Assembly: GCA_003157715.1 (NCBI GenBank)
Contig: PMKK01000155.1
Location: forward strand, 1-6,292
From: Actinomycetota bacterium
Lineage (GTDB): Bacteria > Actinomycetota > Thermoleophilia > UBA2241
Direction of reading: 5' to 3'
Length of the DNA stretch: 6,292 nucleotides
Shown: positions 1-5,136 of the stretch, piece after piece
How positions within the stretch are numbered: the stretch's first letter is position 1
How the letters are laid out: each line of letters begins with the position of its first letter
The notes under the pieces: model-generated
Database searches by the model: none
Seen by the model: only the letters and a program-made list of their open reading frames with translations
Told to the model about the DNA's origin: nothing
Made by a program: the position numbers and the translations under genes

Positions 1-2
1 GT

Positions 3-1085
3 GAAGGCGGCCATCAGCGCGACGGCCAGCCAGGCGTGGTGCAGGGCGAGCGCCACGAGCTCGGCGAAGGCGGGCGTCGAAGCCAGGCCGAGCTTGTCGA
101 GCGGCGTGAAGGCGAGATTGGCGAAGAACGTCATGCCGAACAGGTGGCTGAGAGCGAAGACGACGACGAGCATCCAGGCCAGTGCCCAGGTCAGGGAGCC
201 GAACACGCCGACCGCCTGGGTGCGCGCCGGGCGGCGCACCTCGCCGGCGATGAACACCGAGAAGTAGCAGCCCACGAAGACGATCCAGGGCCAGATGGCG
301 GCGTGCAGCGTGGCCGACCACGAAAAGCCGGTTGCCGAACCGGCGGCCAGCGGCGCGACGGGGCCGGCGCCCAGCCGTGCCAGGGCGCCGTCGATGTGGG
401 CCAGCGCCGCGGAGTGCGAGAGCAGCAGGCCGGCGGCGACCACGACGGCCAGTGCGGTGGTGCCCGCCACGAAGGCCACCGTCTGCGCCCGGAAGTAGAG
501 CTTGCCGCCGCGGATCATGAGCAGCGCGTAGGCGGCCAGCACGGCCAGCGAGACGACGAAGGTGCCGGTCGGCGTGGCCAGCCGGTCGGCCAGATGAAGC
601 GCCCAGGAGTCGCCGCTGTAGGCCGCCCAGACGCGGGCAAGGGGGGTCAAACCGTACTGCACCGTGTAGAGCCCGCCGAGCCCGACGAACAGGCAGAAGT
701 AGGCCATGGCGGCTACGTTGACGGCAAAGCCCAGCGCCGGGCTGAGCGTGCGCGAGATCGAGACGTAATCACCGCCCGAGCGTGGAAAGGCCACCGCCAG
801 GCGTACGTAGAGGAAATTCAACGGCAGAATACCGACGAAGGCCAGCAGGACGGCGAGGTAGAGGTTGGCGCCGGGGTAGAGCCCGGGGCCCAGCAGGGTG
901 AGCCAGACCAGCCCGATGCCGATGTTGGCGTTCATGACGTTGAAGCCGAAGACCTGCCAGGCGGTGATCTCGCGCACGAGGCCGCTGGCCGGTCGCACGA
1001 AGGGCCCCACCGGCGTGTCCACCGCCTTGCCGGTCGCCTTGCCCGCCGCAGCGCCTCGCGAGACCTTGTGAGTAGGGGATTGCAT
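3..1085 (-). CDS. APC-superfamily amino acid permease, C-terminus cut by window edge
   Basis: This open frame on the minus strand begins at ATG 1085 and runs without a stop through 361 codons to the left edge, so the C-terminus is missing. The translation is strongly hydrophobic, with about eight membrane segments visible. It begins with a family-typical N-terminal block (GLVREITAWQVFGFNVMNAN around residues 34-53) followed by a first helix rich in Gly. After the second helix comes the cytoplasmic motif AFPRSGGDYVSISRTLSP, characteristic of APC/YAT-type amino acid-polyamine permeases that import amino acids or amines with protons or sodium. The missing part should hold the remaining helices of the usual 12-14. 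A GGAGGT Shine-Dalgarno lies about 9 nt before the ATG. The gene sits directly downstream of a cobalamin riboswitch and terminator, so B12 probably represses it. The substrate cannot be read from the sequence; methionine, ethanolamine or another B12-linked compound are inferences. The family call is confident, the substrate unknown. Confidence 0.87.
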   Translation of the reverse strand, partial: MQSPTHKVSRGAAAGKATGKAVDTPVGPFVRPASGLVREITAWQVFGFNVMNANIGIGLVWLTLLGPGLYPGANLYLAVLLAFVGILPLNFLYVRLAVAFPRSGGDYVSISRTLSPALGFAVNVAAMAYFCLFVGLGGLYTVQYGLTPLARVWAAYSGDSWALHLADRLATPTGTFVVSLAVLAAYALLMIRGGKLYFRAQTVAFVAGTTALAVVVAAGLLLSHSAALAHIDGALARLGAGPVAPLAAGSATGFSWSATLHAAIWPWIVFVGCYFSVFIAGEVRRPARTQAVGVFGSLTWALAWMLVVVFALSHLFGMTFFANLAFTPLDKLGLASTPAFAELVALALHHAWLAVALMAAF

Positions 1086-1094
1086 CTGCCGCCG

Positions 1095-1100
1095 ACCTCC
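1095..1100 (-). promoter_or_regulatory. Shine-Dalgarno of the permease gene
   Basis: The minus strand reads GGAGGT here, 9 nt before ATG 1085 and about 18 nt after the T-tract of the leader terminator. It supports ATG 1085 over an out-of-frame ATG slightly further upstream. Its position beyond the terminator means the riboswitch most likely acts on transcription and not by hiding this site. Confidence 0.7.
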
Positions 1101-1117
1101 GCATCCGACCTGCCAAC

Positions 1118-1161
1118 AAAAAATCCCGGGCTTGCGACCCTTGCGAGTCGAAGTCCGGGAT
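1118..1161 (-). terminator. Intrinsic terminator in the permease leader (riboswitch expression platform)
   Basis: On the minus strand the arms ATCCCGG (plus 1155-1161) and CCGGGAT (plus 1123-1129) form the base of a hairpin. It continues inward through CTTCGAC against GTCGCAAG with one bulge, and is followed immediately by six T (plus 1118-1123). This is a classical rho-independent terminator lying between the cobalamin aptamer and the permease start. An upstream GGATCC (1173-1178) can pair with GGATCC at 1158-1163, which overlaps the 5' terminator arm. A CGGGA (1193-1197) can pair with TCCCG inside that same arm. Either could serve as an antiterminator. The terminator is clear; which alternative pairing is used is inferred. 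Confidence 0.85.
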
Positions 1162-1226
1162 CCTCCGTTTTTGGATCCGCGCGCAGACCGATTCCCGCCC
1201 CTGTACCACGAGGACGGCAACGGCAC

Positions 1227-1395
1227 TGCATCAGAGACAGGTCTTCTGGCTTACCGGATCATCCTTGCGCCGCGCCTTCCCGCCGGCATGCCGGCAGTGG
1301 CTTCGTCTGCGACGTTCGTCCCCGGTTACAGCGGCGGGTCCGCGACGGCTTTGCACCGTCTTCCCTCAAGGCCCTTGCGGGCATCTCCAGACGGA
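1227..1395 (-). ncRNA. Cobalamin riboswitch (RF00174-type aptamer)
   Basis: The minus strand shows the conserved blocks of the B12 aptamer in the right order. GGGAAGACGGTGCAAAGCCG (near 1345-1364) is followed by GACCCGCCGCTGTAA (1326-1340). Next come GCCACTG (1295-1301) and a GC-rich hairpin around the palindrome GCCGGCATGCCGGC. GGGAAGGC follows (near 1274-1281), and the B12 box AAGCCAGAAGACCTG lies near 1238-1252. A closing stem pairs GGAGA (1384-1388) with TCTCT (1233-1237). The consensus box reads GCCAGGAGACCTGCC; here it is slightly diverged (GCCAGAAGACCTGTC). It should bind adenosyl- or another cobalamin and, through the downstream terminator, switch off the amino acid permease. The aptamer call is very secure; the preferred cobalamin form cannot be told by eye. 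Confidence 0.95.
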
Positions 1396-1424
1396 ATCCT
1401 AGCGGCCGGTCGGGAACGGCGCAA
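1396..1424 (-). promoter_or_regulatory. Sigma70-like promoter of the riboswitch-permease transcript
   Basis: The minus strand has TTGCGC (plus 1419-1424) and TAGGAT (plus 1396-1401) separated by exactly 17 bp. The predicted start point, about seven bases past the -10 box, is near plus 1389. That coincides with the first paired base of the riboswitch closing stem (1388), which supports the promoter independently. The -35 box lies inside the first unit of a 15-bp tandem repeat. Confidence 0.6.
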
Positions 1425-1456
1425 CCGGGAGCGGCGCGACCGGAGGCGGCGCGACC
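1412..1456. repeat. Three 15-bp tandem repeats
   Basis: Three adjacent 15-bp units occur at 1412-1426 (GGGAACGGCGCAACC), 1427-1441 (GGGAGCGGCGCGACC) and 1442-1456 (GGAGGCGGCGCGACC). They differ from each other at two or three positions. They lie in the gap between the 65-aa gene and the riboswitch, and the first overlaps the -35 box of the leader promoter. The rest of the gap (1457-1528) is GC-rich and shows no gene; no clear terminator for the 65-aa gene was seen. Confidence 0.75.
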
Positions 1457-1528
1457 GGCCCGAGACCAGCCGGCGGTGGCACCGCGGCGGAGTCGGGGCG
1501 CAGGCCGGGACCGTCGGCGACGCCCAGA

Positions 1529-1726
1529 CTAGACCTCGTAGGCGACCACGCGGATCAGGCCGATGGTCTCGCCGGTGTCGCCGGCCGTCGTCGAGTCGCT
1601 TACCGAGTAGACGGTGGTCGCCTTCTCGTCGGCGAGAAAGCGGCCGACCGTCTCGTCCAGCTCGGTGAGCTCACGGATGGTGGCGAAGATCTTGATCGGC
1701 GTCGCGAAGGTCTTCATCTTGATCAT
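1529..1726 (-). CDS. Small hypothetical protein, 65 aa
   Basis: The product is a soluble 65-residue protein of unknown function. The frame can begin at TTG 1741, but ATG 1726 is preferred because AAGGGG sits 6 nt before it and would lie inside the gene with the TTG start. The sequence starts MIKMKTFATPIKIFATIREL, continues with an acidic helix-like stretch and a VYSVSDSTT segment, and ends in a hydrophobic strand GLIRVVAYEV. The layout (strand, amphipathic helix, strand with SVS, final strand ending in YE) recalls small Cse60-like proteins, but that resemblance is weak and made by eye. It is divergent from the winged-helix regulator, sharing a 150-bp intergenic region with it, and may be its target. 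There is no Cys, signal peptide or membrane segment. The reading frame is probably real; the function is unknown. Confidence 0.6.
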   Translation of the reverse strand: MIKMKTFATPIKIFATIRELTELDETVGRFLADEKATTVYSVSDSTTAGDTGETIGLIRVVAYEV

Positions 1727-1824
1727 GGCGTTCCCCTTCAACCGGTGGTGGGCTGCCGGCGGCGGGTGCCGGCGTCACCGGGAGATACCCACACGGGGCG
1801 TGCCGCAAGCACCGTCGGCCGGGG

Positions 1825-1868
1825 GTACGGATTGTTCGTCTTGTAACGCCGTACGGGAAGCGTATAGT
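1825..1868 (+). promoter_or_regulatory. Promoter and possible operator of the winged-helix regulator
   Basis: TTGTAA (1841-1846) and TATAGT (1863-1868) are spaced by 16 bp and make a good sigma70-like promoter. The predicted start lies only a few bases before, or at, ATG 1878, giving a leaderless or nearly leaderless mRNA. The spacer contains the perfect palindrome CCGTACGG (1849-1856). A second half-match, GTACGG (1825-1830), makes an inverted repeat with it over an 18-bp gap. These could be operator half-sites for autoregulation; that is inference. Confidence 0.5.
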
Positions 1869-1877
1869 GGCTAATCG

Positions 1878-2582
1878 ATGGCCGTCGTACAGCAATGGGA
1901 TCTCTCGCTGCTGGCGACTCTGGGCGGCGCTCTCGGCGACGCTACCAGATTCGCCATGTTCGAACACGTCATGACGTCGTCTGATCCCGTCTCGGCCAGC
2001 GAGACCGCCGCGGTCTTCGGTCTGCATCGCACGGTCGCCCGCTCGCACCTCGAAAGGCTCGCCGAAGCCGGTCTTGTCACCGTCGGTACGCGGCGTAACC
2101 CGCGGGGCGGCCGTCCCGCCAAGGTCTACTCGCCGGTGAACACGCGCCTCGACATTCAGGTGCCGCCGCGCCGGTACAGGTCGCTGTCGGCCATGCTCGT
2201 GCGCCTGGCGTCAAAGCTGAACGGGAGTGCCGTGGCGCTCGCCGAAGAGGTCGGCTGCGAATGCGGCCGCCAGGCGGCGACGGGCTTGCCCGGAGGCCAG
2301 TTCTCGCGCGACGGCCGGCTCAACCTGGGCGGCATCGTGGCCCATCTGTGCGAGACCGGCTGCAGCCCCCGCGCCACGGTAAGAGACAACCACACGCTGG
2401 CGCTCGAGGTGAACAACTGCCTCTACCTCGAGATCGCCCGCGAGCGCCCCGCCGTGGTCTGCGGGTTGTGCTCAGGCATGCTGTGCGGGATCGTCGGGGT
2501 CGATCCCGGGGCCCGCCGTCAGACGGCCTCGATCGTCGAAGGCGACGAGGCCTGCGTGCACGAGTTCACGCTGCCGGCCTGA
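1878..2582 (+). CDS. COG2345/SufR-like winged-helix regulator with Cys-rich C-terminus
   Basis: The 234-aa product is a DNA-binding regulator. Residues 12-86 form a winged helix-turn-helix: ALGDATRFAMFEHV, then a recognition region GLHRTVARSHLERLAEAGLV, then a wing with RGGRPAKVYSP, as in the ArsR/DeoR-like COG2345 group that includes SufR. The C-terminal half is rich in cysteine: C127 and C129, C158 and C162, then NNC at 181, C195, C198, C203 and C226. The C181-x13-C195 spacing and a final C226 before a short strand match the family pattern in which cysteines hold an iron-sulfur cluster. It probably senses Fe-S, redox or oxygen status in the cytoplasm. There is no convincing Shine-Dalgarno before ATG 1878, consistent with near-leaderless translation from the promoter just upstream. 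Targets are unknown; the divergent 65-aa gene and itself are the nearest candidates. Family call firm, cluster inferred. Confidence 0.87.
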   Translation: MAVVQQWDLSLLATLGGALGDATRFAMFEHVMTSSDPVSASETAAVFGLHRTVARSHLERLAEAGLVTVGTRRNPRGGRPAKVYSPVNTRLDIQVPPRRYRSLSAMLVRLASKLNGSAVALAEEVGCECGRQAATGLPGGQFSRDGRLNLGGIVAHLCETGCSPRATVRDNHTLALEVNNCLYLEIARERPAVVCGLCSGMLCGIVGVDPGARRQTASIVEGDEACVHEFTLPA

Positions 2583-2645
2583 CAGCGCCGCGCCCTCCCG
2601 CCTGAGAACGCCTCGCCCTCCGGCCTGACAGCGCCGCGCCCTGCG
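2577..2645. repeat. Three 23-bp tandem repeats over the regulator stop codon
   Basis: Three 23-bp units lie end to end at 2577-2599, 2600-2622 and 2623-2645. Each starts GCCTGA and contains CGCC..CGCCCT. Units 1 and 3 differ at two positions and unit 2 differs from unit 1 at four; a degenerate fourth copy may follow to about 2670. The first unit includes the stop codon (TGA 2580-2582) of the regulator. A 23-bp period does not keep a reading frame, so this is not coding. The remainder of the gap to 2715 shows only a weak CCGGCG/CGCCGG hairpin without a T-tract. Confidence 0.8.
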
Positions 2646-2715
2646 GCTCGAGAGCGGCGCCGCGCCCCCGGCGGCCGCGATCTCCCGGCGGCAACGATCG
2701 CCGGCAGCCGCGTTC

Positions 2716-3114
2716 TTACCAGCCCGGCAGAGCCTGCCGGCCGTCGAGCGCCCGCGCGTCGGTGAGGTCGGAGTTGACCTCGAGGATGCCGCGGTAGACG
2801 CCCTCGTCGTCGCGCACCGCCGTGTAGCGCGTGTAGTGAAACTGCCCGTCATCGTCGTGCCAGCCTTCGGCGACGTCACGCTCGCCGCTTTTGAACGCGG
2901 TGAGGATGGTTTCGAGGGTGTCGAGCGAGGCGGCGGGATGGCAGGCGCGGATGTCCTGACCGATGAAATGCGGATCGCAGGTGCGGTAAGTGTGCCCCGA
3001 CCAGTAGCGCAGCACGTCGTCTTCGTCGGCGAAGCTCACGTCGATCGGCAGCATGCGCAGCACGAACTTCAGATGCTCCTGGTCGATCGCGCCCCGCTGA
3101 AAGAAGAGGGTCAT
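2716..3114 (-). CDS. PAS-domain protein, DUF438 C-terminal type
   Basis: The 132-aa product is almost entirely one PAS domain of the kind found at the C-terminus of DUF438 (COG2461) proteins. Visible family marks are LPIDVSFADEDDVLRYWS (residues 22-39), IGQDIRACHPAAS (51-63), a helix with FKSGERDVAEGW (74-85), HYTRYTAVRDDEGVYRGILE (93-112) and the final SDLTDARALDG. The N-terminal DUF438 and hemerythrin-like regions of full-length relatives are absent, so this is a stand-alone sensor domain. No output domain is present, so it must act through a partner or by binding a ligand; the conserved CHP at 58-60 is a possible ligand or cofactor site. ATG 3114 is chosen because a strong AAAGGAGAT lies about 9 nt before it. 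It follows the metallo-beta-lactamase-fold gene by 53 bp on the same strand and may share its transcript. Ligand unknown. Confidence 0.87.
   Translation of the reverse strand: MTLFFQRGAIDQEHLKFVLRMLPIDVSFADEDDVLRYWSGHTYRTCDPHFIGQDIRACHPAASLDTLETILTAFKSGERDVAEGWHDDDGQFHYTRYTAVRDDEGVYRGILEVNSDLTDARALDGRQALPGW
2724..2740 (-). other. Perfect 7-bp hairpin at the 3' end of the PAS gene
   Basis: CCGGCAG and CTGCCGG flank a 3-nt loop, overlapping the last codons of the PAS gene just before TAA 2718. It could protect the mRNA 3' end or slow polymerase, but there is no T-tract, so it is not called a terminator. Confidence 0.4.
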
Positions 3115-3151
3115 TTGTGGGATCTCCTTTGTCGCCCAGACCGTGGAGACG

Positions 3152-3160
3152 AGTCTAGCA
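3152..3160 (-). promoter_or_regulatory. Possible extended -10 promoter for the PAS gene
   Basis: The minus strand reads TGCTAGACT, an extended -10 form (TGn plus a 4/6 match to TATAAT), about 38 nt before ATG 3114. No good -35 box lies at the usual distance. It could give the PAS gene its own transcript besides read-through from the gene before it. Confidence 0.3.
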
Positions 3161-3167
3161 GCAGCGG

Positions 3168-3857
3168 TCAGCCGATGTTGGTGCGGTAGTCCCAGGGGCC
3201 GGCGGCCACGGCGGCGCGCAGCGCCCGGCGTGCGTCGTGCAGCACGGGATCACCGTGGGTGGGGAGCACCCGCTCGACGTCGAGCTGCAGCAGCGGCGCC
3301 AGCGTGGGTGCGAAGCGCTCGTCGTACCACGTCGGTGAGGTCGGGGTCTGCTGCCAGACGCGCAGCCCGCCGTCGATGCCGATCACCGCGTCGCCGAAGA
3401 CGAGCGCCTTGTGAGCCGCGAAGTAGAGCGGCGTCTCGTAGCGCCGGGGCTTGCCGATCGCCAGGGCGACGGCCGACCGGCCGACCGCCGCGCCGGGTAC
3501 GATCGGCGTGAGGGGAGTGGTCTTGCCTGAGAAGAGCTTGGCGACCGCCGGGTGTCCCCAGATCGCCACCTCGAGGTTCGCGCGGTAGCGTTTGAAGAGC
3601 TCTTCGGCGCTGCGTACGTGGCAGGGGACGGTGATCATGATGTCGAGCCTTGCTGCGGCTTCGGCGAGCCGGTCGAGGGCCTGCTCGACCACAGGACGGG
3701 TGGGCGAGCCTGGGGCGGGCAGCAGCGGGTCGACCAGGGTGAATGCCCGGTCGCCGGCGAGGGCGAAGCAGGCCACCTCGTGACCCCACTCGATGCGCGT
3801 GTGCCACTCGGGGTGGCGCGTCTGCCAGCGGAAGATGCCGGGTGCGATTTCGTTCAC
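3168..3857 (-). CDS. Metallo-beta-lactamase-fold protein with degenerate metal site
   Basis: The 229-aa product has the layout of an MBL-fold hydrolase: an N-terminal sheet with APGIFRW and HEVACFALAG, the turn LVDPLLP (41-47), KALVFGDAVIG (150-160) and a closing LPTHGDPVLHD (198-208). The canonical zinc motif HxHxDH is not intact. At the equivalent place stands TVPCHVRSAEEL (76-87), so only H80 remains and the other ligands read R, A and E. The usual GHTPGS loop is also replaced (near YETPLYF). H80, D156 and H201 could still bind one metal, or the protein may act without two zincs. GTG 3857 is chosen because GGGAGG precedes it and because it overlaps the previous stop in GTGA, implying coupled translation with the 64-aa gene. 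The frame stays open far upstream only because of high GC. Fold fairly sure, substrate unknown. Confidence 0.82.
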   Translation of the reverse strand: MNEIAPGIFRWQTRHPEWHTRIEWGHEVACFALAGDRAFTLVDPLLPAPGSPTRPVVEQALDRLAEAAARLDIMITVPCHVRSAEELFKRYRANLEVAIWGHPAVAKLFSGKTTPLTPIVPGAAVGRSAVALAIGKPRRYETPLYFAAHKALVFGDAVIGIDGGLRVWQQTPTSPTWYDERFAPTLAPLLQLDVERVLPTHGDPVLHDARRALRAAVAAGPWDYRTNIG

Positions 3858-4048
3858 AGACCCTCCCTCTGCTCGCAGGATGCCTCGCGCAGGGCGATCT
3901 CGAACCATTGCTGCACGTGGCACGGAAAGCAGCGCCGGGTGAGTTCGTCGAGACTCTCGTCGGTGGCCGGCCGGGTCTCGGCCGGGCGGCCTTCGGGCAG
4001 CCGCACGAACCACGCCACCGCGGCGGTCTCGATGATGATCTCCGGCAT
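3854..4048 (-). CDS. Small hypothetical protein with a CxxCH motif, 64 aa
   Basis: The product is a 64-residue protein beginning MPEIIIETAAVAWFVRLPEG, with a Pro/Arg-rich middle and then RRCFPCHVQQWFEIALREASCEQ near the C-terminus. C40-F-P-C43-H44 is a CxxCH motif and a third Cys follows at 58. CxxCH is the heme c attachment motif, but there is no signal peptide or membrane anchor, so covalent heme is unlikely. Metal binding or a redox-active thiol pair fits better. An AGGAG lies 5 nt before ATG 4048. Its stop overlaps the GTG of the MBL-fold gene by four bases, so the two proteins are probably made together and may interact. I do not recognise a family. Confidence 0.6.
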   Translation of the reverse strand: MPEIIIETAAVAWFVRLPEGRPAETRPATDESLDELTRRCFPCHVQQWFEIALREASCEQREGL

Positions 4049-4121
4049 GCAGGCTCCTGGTGGTCTGGCGAGAGTGCAGGCTCGTCGTGATCGTGCGAGG
4101 CGAACGCCCGACGAGCTCCGT

Positions 4122-4127
4122 ACGATA
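4122..4127 (-). promoter_or_regulatory. Weak -10 candidate for the 64-aa/MBL/PAS gene run
   Basis: The minus strand reads TATCGT (4/6 match to TATAAT) about 75 nt before ATG 4048, after the hdr palindrome. No convincing -35 box is visible. A 7-bp inverted repeat, CTCGTCG (4081-4087) and CGACGAG (4109-4115), lies just downstream and might be an operator. Both are tentative. Confidence 0.2.
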
Positions 4128-4179
4128 CCACGCGGCGGGAACGGAAAGACCGGCGTCCGGCGGCGTCGCGTTACCGGGA

Positions 4180-4217
4180 AACGCGCGAGGGGCGCCGGCC
4201 GGCGCCCCTCGCGCGTT
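4180..4217 (-). terminator. 38-bp perfect palindrome after hdrB, probable operon terminator
   Basis: Positions 4180-4217 form a perfect palindrome with 19-bp arms and no spacer (AACGCGCGAGGGGCGCCGG and its complement). It starts 58 bp past the hdrB stop and lies before the next gene on the same strand. As RNA it would fold into an exceptionally stable hairpin, with only a short T stretch on the minus strand. It is most simply a terminator or mRNA-end stabiliser of the metF-hdrC-hdrB transcript. A cruciform or protein-binding role is also possible. Confidence 0.7.
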
Positions 4218-4275
4218 CACGTTCTGCCGCGCCCTTCCGTGGTCGCGGTATCGTGGCGCGACCGGGGGCGGTGGC

Positions 4276-5136
4276 TTAGGCCAGCACCGCCTCGACGGCC
4301 ACCATGTGTTTCTTGAGGCCGAGGTCAGCGGCGCCGACACCGATCGCGCGCCCGACGAACTGGCTCAGGTAGACGATCGGCACGTCGACCCACGACGGGT
4401 CGGCCTTCTTGATGTCGCCCTGGCGCGTGTCGAGGTTGACCTGACACAGCGGGCAGGCGCAGGCGATGGCCTGCGCACCGCGGATGCGAGCGTTGACGAT
4501 GATCTTGCGCACCAGCTCGATGACCACGGCCTGCTCGCAGAGTGCGAGCGACGCGCCGCAGCAGTCGGTCTTGAAGGTCCAGTCGACCGGCTCGCAGCCC
4601 AGAGTCTCGAGGATCTCGTCCATGTGGGTCGGGTACTCGGGATCTTCGGCCAGTGTGATCTTGGGCGGACGGGTGAGCAGACAGCCGTAGTAGGCCGCGA
4701 CCTTGAGGCCCGTGAACGGCCGTACGGTCTTGGCCTTGAGCGTGTCGAGGCCGACCTCGTCGTGGTAGAAGTCGACCATGTTGAGCACGCCGACGTCGCC
4801 CGCGTAGGGGCGCCCGACGACCTGCGCCACGTCGCGCGCCGTCTCTTCGTCTTCGACTTCGTGGTTGGTGGCCATGAAACGGGCAAAGCAGGCCGCGCAG
4901 GGCACGGCGACGCGCTCGAGGCCCATGTCGTCTTTGACCTTGGCCATCTCGTTGGCCGGTAGGGCGGTGGCCAGCAGCCGGTTGGTGGCGTGCGCCGCGG
5001 TGTTGCCACAGCATTCCCAGCCGGGGATCTCGACCAGATCGACGCCCAGCTTGGCGGACGTGCTCACGAACGAGCTGTCGAGCTCGCGGGCGGTGCCGTG
5101 CAGTGAGCATCCCGGGTAGTAGGCGACGCGGCTCAT
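4276..5136 (-). CDS. hdrB: Heterodisulfide reductase subunit B-like protein (two CCG domains)
   Basis: The 286-aa product is an HdrB-type subunit, which in methanogens carries the noncubane 4Fe-4S clusters that reduce the CoM-S-S-CoB disulfide. In bacteria it serves as an electron-transfer or catalytic module. Both cysteine-rich CCG domains are complete. The first has C10 in YYPGC, CC at 42-43 in WECCG, and C80-x2-C83. The second has C152 in YYGC, CC at 192-193 in TDCCG, and C228-x2-C231 in ACPLC. Length matches the family (about 290 aa). GGGAGG lies 6 nt before ATG 5136, and the ATGA overlap with the hdrC stop implies coupled translation and a tight HdrBC complex. With metF just upstream in the operon, the likely role is electron transfer linked to methylenetetrahydrofolate reduction, not methanogenesis. 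The physiological disulfide or acceptor, if any, is unknown. Confidence 0.93.
   Translation of the reverse strand: MSRVAYYPGCSLHGTARELDSSFVSTSAKLGVDLVEIPGWECCGNTAAHATNRLLATALPANEMAKVKDDMGLERVAVPCAACFARFMATNHEVEDEETARDVAQVVGRPYAGDVGVLNMVDFYHDEVGLDTLKAKTVRPFTGLKVAAYYGCLLTRPPKITLAEDPEYPTHMDEILETLGCEPVDWTFKTDCCGASLALCEQAVVIELVRKIIVNARIRGAQAIACACPLCQVNLDTRQGDIKKADPSWVDVPIVYLSQFVGRAIGVGAADLGLKKHMVAVEAVLA

Noticed and set aside
36..1532. Long open frame on the plus strand (498 codons)
   Set aside because: Its translation is low-complexity, rich in Arg, Gly and Ala, and matches no family. It runs across the permease on the other strand and across the riboswitch, so it is an artefact of high GC.
1727..1741. 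TTG 1741 as the start of the 65-aa protein
   Set aside because: The AAGGGG that best serves as Shine-Dalgarno would fall inside the gene. ATG 1726 is at the right distance from it.
1412..2645. Tandem repeats as a CRISPR array
   Set aside because: The units are 15 and 23 bp, directly adjacent with no spacers, and only three copies each.
2687..2706. CCGGCG/CGCCGG hairpin as a terminator between the regulator and the PAS gene
   Set aside because: The stem is short and no T-tract follows on either strand.
3916..3930. CxxCH in the 64-aa protein read as a cytochrome c heme site
   Set aside because: The protein has no signal peptide or membrane anchor, and heme c is attached outside the cytoplasm.
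3858..4340. Upstream extension of the MBL-fold frame to an ATG at 4340
   Set aside because: It would cross the 64-aa gene and the 38-bp palindrome. The added sequence is Pro/Arg-rich and unlike the family, and GTG 3857 has a good Shine-Dalgarno and an overlap with the previous stop.
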